A stretch of DNA of 64,000 nt from Agapetus fuscipes (GCA_951799405.1 OX637342.1:16663298-16727297), one strand, 5' to 3'. Counted from the stretch's first letter, positions 30,616-41,609 are shown. Notes: generated by a model not told the origin, from the letters alone. Numbers and translations: made by a program.

Positions 30616-30804
30616 CTTGACAGTCTCTGGTCTGATATCTACAGGTCTGCCATTTCTCATTTCTCCTTGTTCCCAATCATTCACAGCAATTTTCAGCTCA
30701 TAGTTTGTTGGGTCTATCATACGGAAACCAGTGATGTTGGAGCGACTGTACTGAAGTTCAGCAAAATCTATAGTGTGGGCATCCAGGGACGTCAGGACGT
30801 AGCT
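30616..30804 (-). CDS. Kainate-type glutamate receptor, ATD exon 4
   Basis: 189 bp, 63 codons, phase 0 on both sides; acceptor TACTTCAG, donor AAG|GTGATT. It encodes SYVLTSLDAHTIDFAELQYS, then NITGFRMIDPTNYEL, typical of the LDxxxLDLxxFxxSxxNITGFRLxD stretch in insect and vertebrate kainate receptors. NITG is a potential N-glycosylation site. The intron to the next exon is only 143 bp. Confidence 0.92.
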
Positions 30805-30945
30805 CTGAAGTAAGAGATAATAGTTTCATAAGTTTTTTCATACAAAAATATACATGACAAACAAATAAAGACTGAGATGAGATCCTTGTGGAACACCGCT
30901 AGTGTGAAAAAAATGAAATTTCAAATTAAATAGATTTGTTCTCAC

Positions 30946-31157
30946 CTGGTAATCTCCCATCAGATTCACTTCATTGGCCTGCCTCAGATATTCAACAATA
31001 CGGTCAGCTTCGCAGTCCAGAATTATGTGAGCCTCACCAGATGCTTTGATTTCTTTCAATAGCGGACGATTATCACCTCCAACTTCTAGCTGCCGCAGTG
31101 TGATGGGTGGATCACTTGGACCGTGCTTCTTCAAAACTTCTTGGAGTCGCACTAGAC
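30946..31157 (-). CDS. Kainate-type glutamate receptor, ATD exon 3
   Basis: 212 bp; phase 1 start, phase 0 end; acceptor TTCTTCAG, donor CAG|GTGAGA. It encodes LVRLQEVLK, an ITLRQL segment, and LLKEIKASGEAHIILDC ending EVNLMGDYQ. These match the ATD Rossmann-like lobe motifs (LLKEIK, I.LDC, Q...VGMM..Y). Confidence 0.92.
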
Positions 31158-32246
31158 CTGAAGAAAATAAATATCAATGGATAAAATAAAATTGTTACAA
31201 ATTTGGTGAAGTTCCAAAATATATTTGATGAGTTCCAATGTTGATAGATTTCATTGATACGTTTAGTGTTTTGTATGATTGTATTACAAATATATAAAGT
31301 AAATTTCAAACAAAATATTGAATATAAAGTGTACTTTCAATTTATACAATTGATTTGTTTCAATCAATCTACTTCTACTCAATATTGACAAAATGTCATT
31401 CGTCTGCAAACATATGTACGGCAGTACTAAATCAGCAAACAAATTAATCAATTCTTTTGCGGACCGCACAAAATACAACAAGAAAAGCCCAGCTCTTTTA
31501 CGGCAATGAATTCGGACGGAATTAAATAAATTGTCGGAAGTTTCCCGGTGGAAAAACGCTAAGTCTCTGATATTGCCAAAAGCTCCCATAAACATGCAAT
31601 ATCTCTTAGGCGTTATGCGGTCGCCGCCTTGCTTTCGGGAACATAAAAATCTTCGGCAAAAGCTCGGCGGGTTGTGAGCTTAATGTACGGCGAGAGCTTT
31701 ATGAGCTTCCAGATCAAGTACCACCCACTCAGATAACGGTATTGATTAAGCTTTCGTAAATTCATCTGAAATTATTGACTGTGGATAGAGCGCGCTCCAG
31801 AGCTAAGTAATAGTTTTATTTATTAGGCGGAAATAAATTTTCATGAAAGTAAGGTTAGACCAGGAATTTATGATGAGTTTTATCGGTTCCTGATAAAGAA
31901 GCCTCTGTATGTTTTAAATTCAAATTTTAGGAAAATATATTTTTCCATAAAAGTTACGAGTCTCTGTAAAAAGGTATTGAAATTTATCATTGTACAACGC
32001 CGTGCCGTACTTATTTACATTATTTTAACTGTGAAACTAATTCACTATGAATATGTGTTACTTGTAAAAATTGAATGCTGCATATCTTTCCACAAGCAAG
32101 TTTGTTAAATTTGAAATAAAAGTGATCAAAAAGCTCCAAAAATACTTTATTTAAAATTTACATCTCTGATTTTCAAATCAACAAAACAGAAGAAAAAATT
32201 TAATAAATAGTTTTTTTTCTAAGGCAAATAAAAACATATATATTAC

Positions 32247-32284
<38 letters not shown>

Positions 32285-32790
32285 TTCGATTTTTTCAATT
32301 GCAAGTATAAAACAAGAATCAAATTAATAACTCTAATTTTTATGGTGACTTCAAAAGCTTGAAAATTTAAATTTTCAAGTGCTAGTGTGGCCATTCGATG
32401 CAGCATATTCCCTATTCACGAAATTGCCTCTACAATTTGGCTTTTGTAGGTGACACTTTGACTGGCCACTTAATTAAAAAGCTCCGGCCAATTTCAGTAC
32501 AAGTCTGAATAAGAAAACACATTTTTAGTGGCGATAAAATGTAACCTCTCAGCGGCAGAATGAAGTCGGGAGAGCTTTAAAATTAGTTCGCGGTTTTTGA
32601 CTTTCTTGAGCGCTGGCCAAAAATTGAATTGGGCACCTTCATAATCCCGCCAGAGTAGCGACGCAAAGTGGCCGGGGTGATTTTAGAAAGCCAACGGTAA
32701 ATTCACAAAACAGATTTTGAAGGAACCAATCAATTCGGAATTACAGTATTAAATTAATGTAATATTAGATTTTTTGAGTTATGTTTTGTA
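31158..32790. other. Unique intron sequence with (AT)n
   Basis: Few mobile repeats. Unique CpG-containing stretches lie at 31480-31780 and 32380-32720, and an (AT)n run at about 32248-32283. No exon found. The low repeat load may mark constrained non-coding DNA. Confidence 0.4.
32248..32283. repeat. (AT)n microsatellite
   Basis: About 16 uninterrupted AT units. Confidence 0.9.
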
Positions 32791-32794
32791 GGAA

Positions 32795-33050
32795 ACACTA
32801 ATAGTTTGGTGTGACGCTGTCCCCCCATGCTGTAAAAAATTGGTTTACCTTTGCCAATGTCACCTCGGTTTCAGAAAAACGTACGAGGTTTTATAAAGTT
32901 TATGTTCATGAGAAGTTTGGTTCATTTTGTGTGTACCTACACATGTAGTGTGTTTAAGCGCGAACTTGCATGCGCCTGCTTATAGGCATGCATTAAATAT
33001 GAGCTTTAAATGACAATAATACCTATCTGTACAACTTGGATTGTTGTTTG
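32795..33050 (+). repeat. Element C copy, diverged
   Basis: Forward copy from GTAGGAAACACTAATAG..TTGGTGTGACGCTG to ACCTATCTGTACAACTTGG. Confidence 0.7.
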
Positions 33051-33592
33051 ATCCTTTTTATCTTCTCTATATTGTATATCATTTATTTAAAATGCTACTA
33101 TTTAATCTGTGTACTTTACATGTTTGGTCATGTATTGCACCCTCCGCTCGACTTTGCTGGAATAAAATTAATGAATTATAATTTAAAAATTATTTTAGGA
33201 TTTCGCGGTTGAATTTAGATCTGATCAGAAGGTAGAGGGTAGAGATCCGAAGAAGTTACGCACAGTAGTAACGAAACGTAAACAAGAGAAGATGAAGAAA
33301 GAAACCATGGACCACGGTCAAACTCCAATATTATATATTGTTACAAATGTGTGCCTGTGTGTTTTTACTTGTGTGTCTAAAGATGTAGGTCTTTAAATAA
33401 TATTATGGTTGTATTTGTTCGGTGATGTGAGCATTCGCTCGAATCTTCTAAATAAGAATATTCTAGTGTGTGCCAGAATAACCCTTACACGCCTATAAAT
33501 AGAGATCGATAAGCTTTGAAGAGAGACTTATTTAAGAGCCGTCGAGCTGAACAGTTAAATAAAGCCACTTTGTAATCGAACTAACCAACGTT

Positions 33593-33709
33593 GTCAACGA
33601 AGATACCATGTTGAAAGCACCGGTTCTCATCAGATCACCGAAGTTAAGCAACATTGGGCGCGGATGCTACTTGGATGGGTGACCGCTAAGTACACCGCGT
33701 GTTGTTGGC
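33593..33709 (+). rRNA. 5S rRNA-derived head of a composite SINE
   Basis: 117 nt colinear with animal 5S rRNA: GTCAACGAAGATACCATG, then CGGTTCTCATCAGATCACCG, AAGTTAAGCAAC (A box), GGATGGGTGACCGC (C box) and CACCGCGTGTTGTTGGC. The internal pol III promoter parts are present. No T-run terminator follows; SINE B begins 7 nt later. It is a SINE module rather than a ribosomal gene. Confidence 0.88.
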
Positions 33710-33716
33710 ATTTCTT

Positions 33717-33990
33717 GGACCGGTCCGTAGTCCAGTGGCAACACTTCGGACTCGTAAATGGAAGGTTGTGGATCCGAATCTCGGCGGAGCACAAAAAATA
33801 TAATATTTTCAAATTTGCTCTTCGCTGGATTGAAAAATTCATAAACCTTTACCAAAGACCGGTCATCAAAAGGGCCATCCAGCCTTACAGCAACTGGGTC
33901 TTGTTTGAGAATTGGCGCTTTCTACAGCGACGACCAAGCTCGCAGAGGGCTCTTGAGGTGTGTTAAACAAATTAATCATCCTAATATTAC
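33717..33990 (+). mobile_element. SINE B part of 5S-SINE B composite
   Basis: Head GGACCGGTCCGTAGTCCAG with B-box-like GGATCCGAATCTCGG; body; (ATT)n-type tail ending TACTATTATTTTATTATT. Confidence 0.85.
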
Positions 33991-34072
33991 TATTATTTTA
34001 TTATTAACCGAAGTTTTAATTTAATTAAACCCGCAAATCATAACAATATCAAGCATATTTTCAACCACTCAC

Positions 34073-34333
34073 CTAAATCGTCTTCATACAGGATGGTGTA
34101 CCCTTTCCAATCATAGTCCTGCACCAGCGCGGCAAATGCCTTGGACAGCACCTGCTGGTCAGGGTACAGATTGACGGCCATCCGAGGATGCGTGGGCGGA
34201 GGAGACGCTGGTTGCCAGGCTGTCTGAAGATGTGGAACCTCTCGGGCCTGGCACGTGGACTCCACGATTCCTCTGCAAGGAATGGAAGGAGGACCGAAGA
34301 TGGCAGCTACACCCTCGGCAGTCAGGTTGCAAG
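34073..34333 (-). CDS. Kainate-type glutamate receptor, ATD exon 2
   Basis: 261 bp, phase 1 at both ends; acceptor CTTTCAG, donor TTAG|GTGAGT. It encodes CNLTAEGVAAIFGP, ESTCQAREVPHLQ, YPDQQVLSKAFAALVQDYDW and KGYTILYEDDL. This is the classic kainate ATD pattern (GVAAIFGP, C...E.PH.Q, W...T.LYE). NLT is a possible glycosylation site. Confidence 0.95.
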
Positions 34334-34441
34334 CTGAAAGAAAAAAAGGTGTTAAACAAGGACACAAACTGAGCCCATTATTGTTCAATAGCTTGAGTTA
34401 TGGTCAGTACCTATCGAAATATAGCGAAAGAACTAAGCTGC

Positions 34442-34705
34442 ACAAATCTAAATCTAAATCTAAGCTGCAAAGATATGTATCATTTGAGATTCATATTAAA
34501 TGCATTCCCACAAGCAGACATGCATAATTTCGCGCTTATACATGCCACATGTGGACCTACAATATAAAAAAAACCCAATCTCAAATGAAAATAAGCCCTG
34601 CAACTCTTGCCGACCTTCCCTGAAGCAGGGGTGACATTGGCAAAGTGAACCATTTTTTACAGTATGGGTGGTCAGTCGCATACCAACCTATCAGTCAAGG
34701 AATAC
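34442..34705 (-). repeat. Element C copy
   Basis: Full reverse copy with TAAATCTAAATCTAAG tail units and a CAAGGAATAC head end. Confidence 0.8.
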
Positions 34706-34997
34706 AAGCAATTAATACATTCAAATATATAAAACAAATAAACTCTAAACAATTAAACATTAAAAAAAAAAAAAAAATTAAAAGCCTCAGCTTTAACCGC
34801 CAGCATTACAGATCAACCGCCATTTCTTTCGATCCTTGCATACTTCTTTCATTTCGTCCAGAGCCATAACCTTTTTCATACAAGCTCTCCTTTTATTATG
34901 ACTCTGGATATCCCATTCATTCGCTATTTCAAAAATAGTGAATGAATGAACAAGTATTGAGATTTATTAAGAAATGCCCCCAAAGTATGACATGTGC

Positions 34998-35040
34998 TGT
35001 TTGTAACCTATTTATTTTTACAGGTAAGGGGCCGACCCTT
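34998..35040 (-). mobile_element. SINE A fragment
   Basis: Only the AACCTATTTATTTTTACAGG..GGGGCCGACC segment remains. Confidence 0.5.
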
Positions 35041-35313
35041 TTCAAAACAACTCAATTCAAAACTCAATCATTATGGAGAAAATTTCTCCAGGAGATGGAG
35101 AAAAACAATACTAAAAATATTTTAACACTCTACACTAGACTTTTTATTTTCATTTAAAGTGTAGATGTAAACGACACAAATGGAAAATTAAAAAAAAAAA
35201 ATATTCGCTTTATCGAACCAAAGATGGCAGTTTACATTTTTTTTTTAAATTACGAATTATTTTTTACATAATTCCCATAGTTGCATATCTTTATCGAATG
35301 AAAAAAAACGCGA

Positions 35314-35563
35314 ATAATCTATAATCTAAGATGCAAAGATATGCTGACATTTAATGCTCATATTAAATGCATACCCACAGACAGTCACATGCAGGTTCGC
35401 GCCTTCACATTCTGCATGTGTGCATACAAATAAAAAAACTCACATAAACATAAACCTTGCAACTCCTGCCGCCCTTCCCTGGAACCGGAGTGGCATTGGC
35501 AAAAGTAAACCAATCTTTTTCAGCACGAGAAGTCAGCCCCGTACCAACCTATCAGTCAAGGTG
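35314..35563 (-). repeat. Element C copy
   Basis: Reverse copy from TATAATCTAAGATGC to CCTATCAGTCAAGG, moderately diverged. Confidence 0.75.
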
Positions 35564-36065
35564 CAATCATAAATGACCATTTTTTAATTCCATACGACTC
35601 ATATAAAAGATTGTAAAAAAATTTGAAATTCGTAGAAGGCCTTAAAAAACTTTACCTTACGAAAAAGTTTCCGCAAAATGCTAACTATGTTAATAATTAA
35701 TTGAAAGTATAGTTTTTTTTATGTGGAGGGCGCCGAGCTTTTTTATAGCTTGTTACTCCAAACTAATTTTGTTGTAAAATTTACGCAGGACGTACATATT
35801 TACTCTACAAAAAGCACATAAACATAAAACAACCGTCAAAGTTTTAACAGAATTTTTAATTGGAGTAGTCTGAAGCTCTTTGCAAGTTTTCACGACAGAC
35901 ATCACTCTGTTTTAAGGCCCAGCAACGCGAGTATAAAATCTAAGTCTTTACTCAGACAAAACGTTTACCAAAAATCTGCTCCTTCTTGTTTTAGATCACT
36001 TATCTTAATAGATACAAATCCAAATTGATTATTGTTTCACACTTTTTATCGGCCAGTCAAAAAAG
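35564..36065. other. No recognisable feature
   Basis: AT-rich intron sequence. No exon or known repeat. Confidence 0.45.
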
Positions 36066-36175
36066 CAACTGAACAGATATCAGTCTGTTCTGAATGCAGC
36101 CACTAGACTCATCTTTAGGGTGTCCAAATTCTCTCACATTACTCCTCTGCTACATAAGCTACATTGTTAGGTTTA
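36066..36175 (+). pseudogene. Non-LTR RT fragment
   Basis: The plus-strand frame reads QLNRYQSVLNAATRLIFRV and HITPLLHKLH, the late RT motif of CR1/jockey-type LINEs. It is interrupted by another LINE tail, then resumes at 36533. Confidence 0.65.
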
Positions 36176-36289
36176 TGTTGGAATTACGGTCGTTAGACAT
36201 ATTTACAATAATAATAACTACACAGTTGAACTACATTGGCTTCGTTTTCCTGAGAGGGTGGTCTCCCGTGTGTACCTGTAATTTTAACT

Positions 36290-36545
36290 AGAGGCAGCCA
36301 GAGCCTCTGCAGAGCTGCGTTCATTTCTTCCTATCCTTACATAACTCTTTCAATTCATTCATATCCATCACCTTTTTCATGCATTTTCTTCTTTTACGCT
36401 CGCTTTGTACATCCCATTCTTTCACAATATGTGTGTTTGATGGAATTTTAAGCTCTAAATTGTATGGCTCCGTTATATCTGGCAGACAGACATGTTTTCC
36501 TCCATTGGGTGGACACTGAGGTAAGCGGGTGAGTAGCGCTGTCAA
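36290..36545 (-). mobile_element. LINE ORF2 C-terminal relic
   Basis: The minus strand encodes WDVQSERKRRKCMKKVMDM followed by NELKELCKDRKK and a tail. Same family as 39500-40200, opposite orientation, inserted within another LINE piece. Confidence 0.7.
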
Positions 36546-36800
36546 GTTGACGCAGCCTCGCCGTCAAACACGCACTAATTTTGGGGATCGCGCTTTCCGG
36601 GTTGCGCGACCAATGAAGTGGAATAGACTGCTACCTGGAGTAACGGCTCAGGAATCTGTTGGCATTTTTAAGGGAACACTAAAACGGCACCTTAATAAAA
36701 TATCTCATTCGTGATTGGAAGGACCCCTGACGTGTGACACATACAAAAACGGCGCTTTTTTAACATGCAGAAAAAAAAAAAATCATCCTCATATGTGTAC
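36533..36800 (+). pseudogene. Non-LTR RT C-terminal fragment
   Basis: LTQPRRQTRTNFGDRAFRVA, then MKWNRLLPGV and GIFKGTLKRHLNK: the usual end of CR1/jockey ORF2. A 3' UTR follows with ATCATCCTCATATGTG. A reversed copy lies between the pore exons. Confidence 0.7.
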
Positions 36801-36869
36801 ATAATGTAATCTGCTATTGAACGGAAGTCGTTCTCTTGGGAAGTAGAGCACCAGCTATCTCTTCAGTGG

Positions 36870-37010
36870 TCTTCCTTGCAGGTGATGTCCTACAGGTATA
36901 CTGTGGGCAGCCACATGGGGGATTCTCCAACTGTCCATCCTATCCACGTGGTCCCTCCAGTACCACCGCCTCTTCCTGCCCCATCTCACGATGTCATACG
37001 TTTGGGTAGT
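36870..37010 (-). mobile_element. LINE ORF2 C-terminal relic, another family
   Basis: The minus strand gives RWGRKRRWYWRDHVDRMDSW, the RRWxDHVDRMD motif near the end of endonuclease-RT LINEs. Short and broken. Confidence 0.55.
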
Positions 37011-37089
37011 CTTTCTTATTTCAAAATTTCTCACAGAGAGTTTACCAAAAATCTATAAAACAAAAATGCTCTTCAAAAGCGCTCTGTTT

Positions 37090-37400
37090 ATTTTGATACG
37101 GTTGCGAATACGTAGTTGTGTGTTTTTGTTTGTCTGTGAAGTCTCTAGATGTAAGGTACTTATATTATTGTATTTGTTTCTTTTCCAGACTGTGTGATTG
37201 TATACTAAAATATTCTAATTAGAATGTTCTGGAAAAATCTCGTATGTGCCAGTTTTCAATGTTTCGAGAACAAGTCTTATTTTCACCTATAAATAGAGAC
37301 CCAGATGCTCTGTAGCCAGACTAGTATCTGAGCCGTCGAGCTATAAAGTTCAAAAGAAACTCTATGTACGAACCATATCCGAAATAAATTGTGCAAAATA
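37090..37400 (+). repeat. Degenerate solo LTR
   Basis: GTTGCGAATACG start, GTGTGTTTTTG..GTCTCTAGATGTAAGG, CACCTATAAATAGAGACC and GAGCCGTCGAGCT parallel the LTR at 33339. Exact ends and target duplication are not clear. Confidence 0.5.
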
Positions 37401-38017
37401 AAAAACAGCATTTTTTTTCTACATTGAAATAAGAATATGTATTTTTTTTAGTAAACGCTTTGGTTGAGTGTAAAAATAAAGTGTTTTCTTTGGAGCACTG
37501 ATTAGCATATAAAAGGCCTTACTTCGCTTTTCACTTTCGCGAGAATCTTTTAAATCATCTGAGAGTATTGACTAAAAATAGAAATGTTTAATTTTTTATT
37601 GTTACTGCTATTTTTCTACTAAAAGCGAAACTTTGCACCTAGTTGTGAAGGTGATTTGCATAATCCTGAGTCGAAATTCGGTGATCCTATTCAAAGCTGT
37701 ACGAAATTGATCTAACACTTATTTATTCTAAGAAGAGACAAGGTAGAAATAATGCGCATACTTAGAAGAAATAAGATAGTTTGGAAGGTGAACTATATTT
37801 AGTAATAAGTACCCTGAGCTTAAACGCATTACTAAAGAAAAGAAAAAATCATTACAAAACACTTATAAAGTGTGAAAATCCTGTAGTTAATTTTCTTTTC
37901 ATGAGCACTACCTTTATTTAGTTTACTAACTATGAGAAGTTACACCCAATAAAATGTTTAATCCATGATTTCTCAAATCAGTGAATCAGCACTTATTCAG
38001 TTTTTTTACATAAATTT
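37401..38017. other. No recognisable feature
   Basis: AT-rich intron sequence. A short match to the 163-bp tandem unit appears near 37440. Confidence 0.4.
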
Positions 38018-38475
38018 GTGAAGAGGAACGCAATTCACACACCCATTCTGCCTGGCCAAAAACAGTTATTAAAATACATTTTTGTAGATTGTAATGTTTT
38101 TTTTTTTTTTTTAATAGATTTGTGGAAAGGAATGCCATCCACTAACCTATTTTGCCTGGCCAGTTGTCTTCATGCGAAAGCAGAAGTTTGTGTGCATGCA
38201 ACGGCATCTGTTGAACCAGGGTCGAAGTTATCGTTGCGAGATTCGAACCAACGTTATCCGGTTCCAAATAACCCGACTTGATCCCCGCGGCTAAAACACC
38301 GACGACATTAATATTATTAATAATATGCATTAATATTCTATCCAATGACAATTGTTGAACCAGGGTCAAAGTTATGGTCAATGGACCCAGGCGGGGATAG
38401 AACCAGCGTTATACTATTCCAAATACGCTAAAAAGATCGACCACTTGACTCATCAAGTGTTCGAAGTCAAAAAAA
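38018..38475 (-). mobile_element. SINE D, two or three tandem reverse copies
   Basis: Reverse blocks at 38018-38075, 38110-38300 and 38340-38475. They share TTGAACCAGGGTC.AAGTTAT, the Leu/Ser-type head region (CCGGTTCCAAATAACC) and the T-rich tail ATTTGTG.A.AGGAA. Confidence 0.6.
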
Positions 38476-38879
38476 AAAAATCAGACGTTCACAACAAGCT
38501 CTCAGGGTTTCTAAAACACAAATTAAAATTAACAGCTGGCTTTTATCGCAAAACATACTTTAGCCGGCGAAAAACAAAAAAAATACAGAAAGCAACACAG
38601 AAAACAAAACTCACTCAAAGTGGATTAGAGTTAATCGCGGGTACACATTTTCGTAGCGCTGAAGCACACTAGCGGGGTTTTCCAAAAATGTGAAAAATCA
38701 AATTTACCGTCGTCGGGTTGAATGTAAACAATGAAACGTGTTCTGTGGCGCGGTATGGAAATCACATGTGGTGTGGAATGATGTCGATGCTAAAAAAATG
38801 TGTGTGATAAGATGGCTGTATGACTTCGTTTATGTATAATTGAAGTTTTTTGATTTTAAATAAATTTTAACGTACAAAA
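38476..38879. other. No recognisable feature
   Basis: Unique sequence, with a CpG-containing patch at 38620-38760. No exon seen. Confidence 0.4.
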
Positions 38880-38960
38880 GCAACTAAACTACACGTACAG
38901 TGAAACTTATTGTCGCGTTTTTCCCGAAAGGGTCGCATGTGGCGAGTTGAACATATTTAT
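38880..38960 (-). mobile_element. SINE A tail fragment
   Basis: CAACTAAACTACACGTACAG to GGCGAGTTGAACATATTTA. It runs straight into element C. Confidence 0.65.
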
Positions 38961-39535
38961 ACAAGTTGCTTAGTTGCAAATATGTAGTAACATTTAAATT
39001 TCATATTAAATGCATGCTGCCAAACAGACACGTGTAAGTTTGAGCCTACAAATGCTGCATGTGTACTTACAAATTAAACTCTAAGCCTCAAATTAATATA
39101 AATAATAATAAAATTTACATGCTTTATTTGGTTGGCGCTGTTTTTGTGTGAATCACAACTCAAGAGCCCTCTGCAAGAGTGGTCGTTGCTAAAGAATGCG
39201 CAAATATTCAAGCAAGACCCAGTTGCTGTAAGGCTGGTTGGACCTTTCGACCGCTTTTTGGTAAAGGTATATAAATTTTTCAACCTAGCGAAGAGCATAT
39301 TTGAACATATAAATATTTATATTTTTGTTCCCCGCCAGGATTCGAACCCACAACCCTCCATTTACGAGTCCGAAGCGTTACCACTAGACAACGGCCCGGT
39401 CAGGTTTTGGATATTTTTGGATAGCATAAGCCCTGCAACTTTTCTGAATTCCCCTCAAACAGGGGTGACATTATAAACTGAACATTTTTTACAGTATCAA
39501 TGGTCTTCTTCATACCATCCTATAAGTCGAGGAGG
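38958..39535 (-). repeat. Element C copy split by SINE B
   Basis: The tail half (38958-39092) stops at CCTCAAATTAATATAAA; the head half resumes at AGCATAAGCCCTGCAAC (39422-39535). Confidence 0.75.
39093..39404 (-). mobile_element. SINE B copy nested in element C
   Basis: Reverse copy with an (ATT)n-type tail module (GGCGCTGTTTTTGTGTGAATC) and head ACTAGACAACGGCCCGGTC. Confidence 0.8.
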
Positions 39536-40200
39536 AACTACAAGATTTCTTTGAATTTAATTAAGATTTGTAAAAGAGCAACCATCCAAATGAAGCATTT
39601 GAGAAGCATGACAGGAAAAACTCTGGAGGATAGAGCTAGGAATGAATGGGTAAACAAAGAATGTAATTTTAAAGAGGATGTGCAAGTTAAGGTACAAAAG
39701 AATGTGATGAGATGGTTTGGACACGTGGAAAGAATCTAATCTAATCTAAGTTGCAAATATATGTTACATTGGAGATTCACATTACATGCATTCTCACAAC
39801 CAGACACGTACAAGTTCGCGCTTGCACATGCCTCATGTGAACCTACAACATAAAAACCAAATCTCAAATGGACATACACCCTGCAACTTTTGCCGTCCTT
39901 CCCTGAAACACGGGGTGACTTCGGTGGAAGTCAAGGTGGAAGTGAAAAGAACGAATGATGATATACTGACAAAGTATATATACTTACAGAGAAAGTGTGA
40001 AAGGAAAAAGAGGTAAAGGACGACCGTGAAAAGTATGGAGTGATCAGATTGAGGAGATTGTGAAAGAATGGGTTATACAAAGTGAGCGGAAAAGAAGAAA
40101 ATGCATGAAAAAGGTGATGGATATGAATGAATTGAAAGAGGTATGTCAGGATAGGAAAAAATGGAGGCAGCTCTGCAGAGACCATGAAATAACCATGCCA
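39500..40200 (+). pseudogene. LINE ORF2 C-terminus interrupted by element C
   Basis: Reads ATIQMKHLRSMTGKTLEDRA, then VMRWFGHVERI up to 39737. After the insert, frameshifted pieces give KRGKGRP-like, SDQIEEIVKEW and KKVMDMNELKEVCQDRKKW. This is the terminal part of an endonuclease-RT LINE; stops and frameshifts make it dead. Confidence 0.75.
39738..39918 (-). repeat. 5'-truncated element C nested in LINE
   Basis: Inserted after GTGGAAAGAA, with GAAAAGAAC on the far side. The TCTAAT tail is intact and the head is missing, as expected for 5' truncation during target-primed reverse transcription. Confidence 0.75.
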
Positions 40201-40573
40201 TTCTATGCTTTTCTCTTCATGTCTGGATCCAGTTGGCTTGGACCGCACACGAACTGTTTCCAGGCGAATGGAAGCGCCATAAACATGAGGAATGGCGAGT
40301 GTAAATTAAAACGGATGCAAAAGACCCGAAAACAGATGTTCCCCGAGCGAATCGATTTCCCAGCATACATATTGTGAGGTTTTTAGGGTTCAAATAGTCT
40401 TTAAATTAAAAAAAAAACCGGTCTTCTTTACAGGATATTTATTTTACATTTAGATTTATTTAACAATTTATATATATTTTTTACAATTCACATCTATGAT
40501 TTAGCGATTTACGTTTATTTCACAGATGGTTTGTGTTCACTTATACTGTCTTCGTGTTAAGAAGAAGAGTGTG
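40201..40573. other. No recognisable feature
   Basis: Unique sequence between the LINE relic and the SINE dimer. No exon seen. Confidence 0.4.
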
Positions 40574-41072
40574 GACCGGTCCGTAGTTTAGTGGTAACAC
40601 TTCAGACTCTGAATGAGAAGGTTGTGGGTTCGATTCCCGGTGGAGCACAAAAAATATACCATTTATATTTTCAAATTTGCTCTTCGCTGGGTTGAAAAAT
40701 TCATAGAAACCTTTAACAATGACCGGTCACCAAAGGTATATCCAGCCTAACAGCAACTGGATCTTGCTTGAGAATTGGCGCTTTGTAGCGACGACGATCA
40801 AGCTCGTTTAAAGGTCGATAACTCAATTGGTAGAAAGCTTGCATTCCATGCCGAGAGCAAGGGTTCGATCTCAAAGGTTTACTCAGCCTTCACAAGAAAT
40901 GAGAACCAGCCCCCCCGGGAGCTGGGAAACCTCCACTTCAACTGAAAGTGGTTGGTGTGAGGCCGGCCCCCTTACCTGAAAAAATAAATCAGTCCCGAAG
41001 CGCCACATGCGACCCCTTCAGGGGAAACGCAGGCAAGAAGTTACACTATTTGTGTAGTTTAGTTGCGTTTTT
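40574..41072 (+). mobile_element. SINE B-A heterodimer
   Basis: SINE B head GACCGGTCCGTAGTTTAGTG and B box GGTTCGATTCCCGG. Its body ends CGATCAAGCTCG, then TTTAAAGGTCGATAACTC starts SINE A at about 40810. The tail is TTGCGTTTTTTGCG. Confidence 0.85.
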
Positions 41073-41494
41073 TGCGTGTCGTATGAAGACTGACTCCTGC
41101 AAGCCGTTCGCGGCTTTTTTATACTCCAGCGATAGTCGTTACTAGAAGCCAATTTTACTGAAACCTTCGAGAGAACGGTCTTCCAAAAGCTACGAGTACA
41201 TGATGGGGATGATTGCTAGTTACTTTCTTATAATATCTCTTTACCCTAGATACTTACAATAATTAATCCTACTTATATACAGCTCCCATCATCTACAAAT
41301 GTTATATCTACCTACCTAAATGTTTATGTGTATTTGCTATTTACATAACAATATTGTCTACGCCCACTTTATGCGGGGTACACTCTTGTCTATGAGGATT
41401 TCTAATTTTGGAAGTGCGATTCACAAAAATTAAAAGCACATGTTATATGAGCTTTATTTCAATACGTATGAGACTATTAAATTTGTTCAATTTG
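41073..41494. other. No recognisable feature
   Basis: AT-rich. No exon or repeat recognised. Confidence 0.4.
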
Positions 41495-41555
41495 ACAATG
41501 ACACTGCTTTTTCAGGGAAGGTTGGCAAAAGTTGCAAGGCTTATGTGCATACACT
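41495..41555 (+). repeat. Element C fragment
   Basis: Only the central ACTGCTTTTTCAGGGAAGG..GTTGCAAGGCTTATG part is present. Confidence 0.5.
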
Positions 41556-41609
41556 ACACTTTTCAATGGATTTTTAAACTTTTTATTCATGTTTTCGGGA
41601 CGTTTATAC

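Larger units (their letters stand above)
33339..34045 (+). mobile_element. Solo LTR with ATAT duplication and nested 5S-SINE
   Basis: Begins TGTTACAAATG and ends CAAATCATAACA, flanked by ATAT (33335-33338, 34046-34049). CGCCTATAAATAGAG is its TATA region. The 5S/SINE B unit interrupts it at about 33585-33995 near duplicated AACC. Confidence 0.85.

Noticed and set aside
33593..33709. Functional 5S rRNA gene
   Set aside because: No T-run terminator, fused to SINE B, inside a solo LTR, and a second truncated copy has the same fusion.
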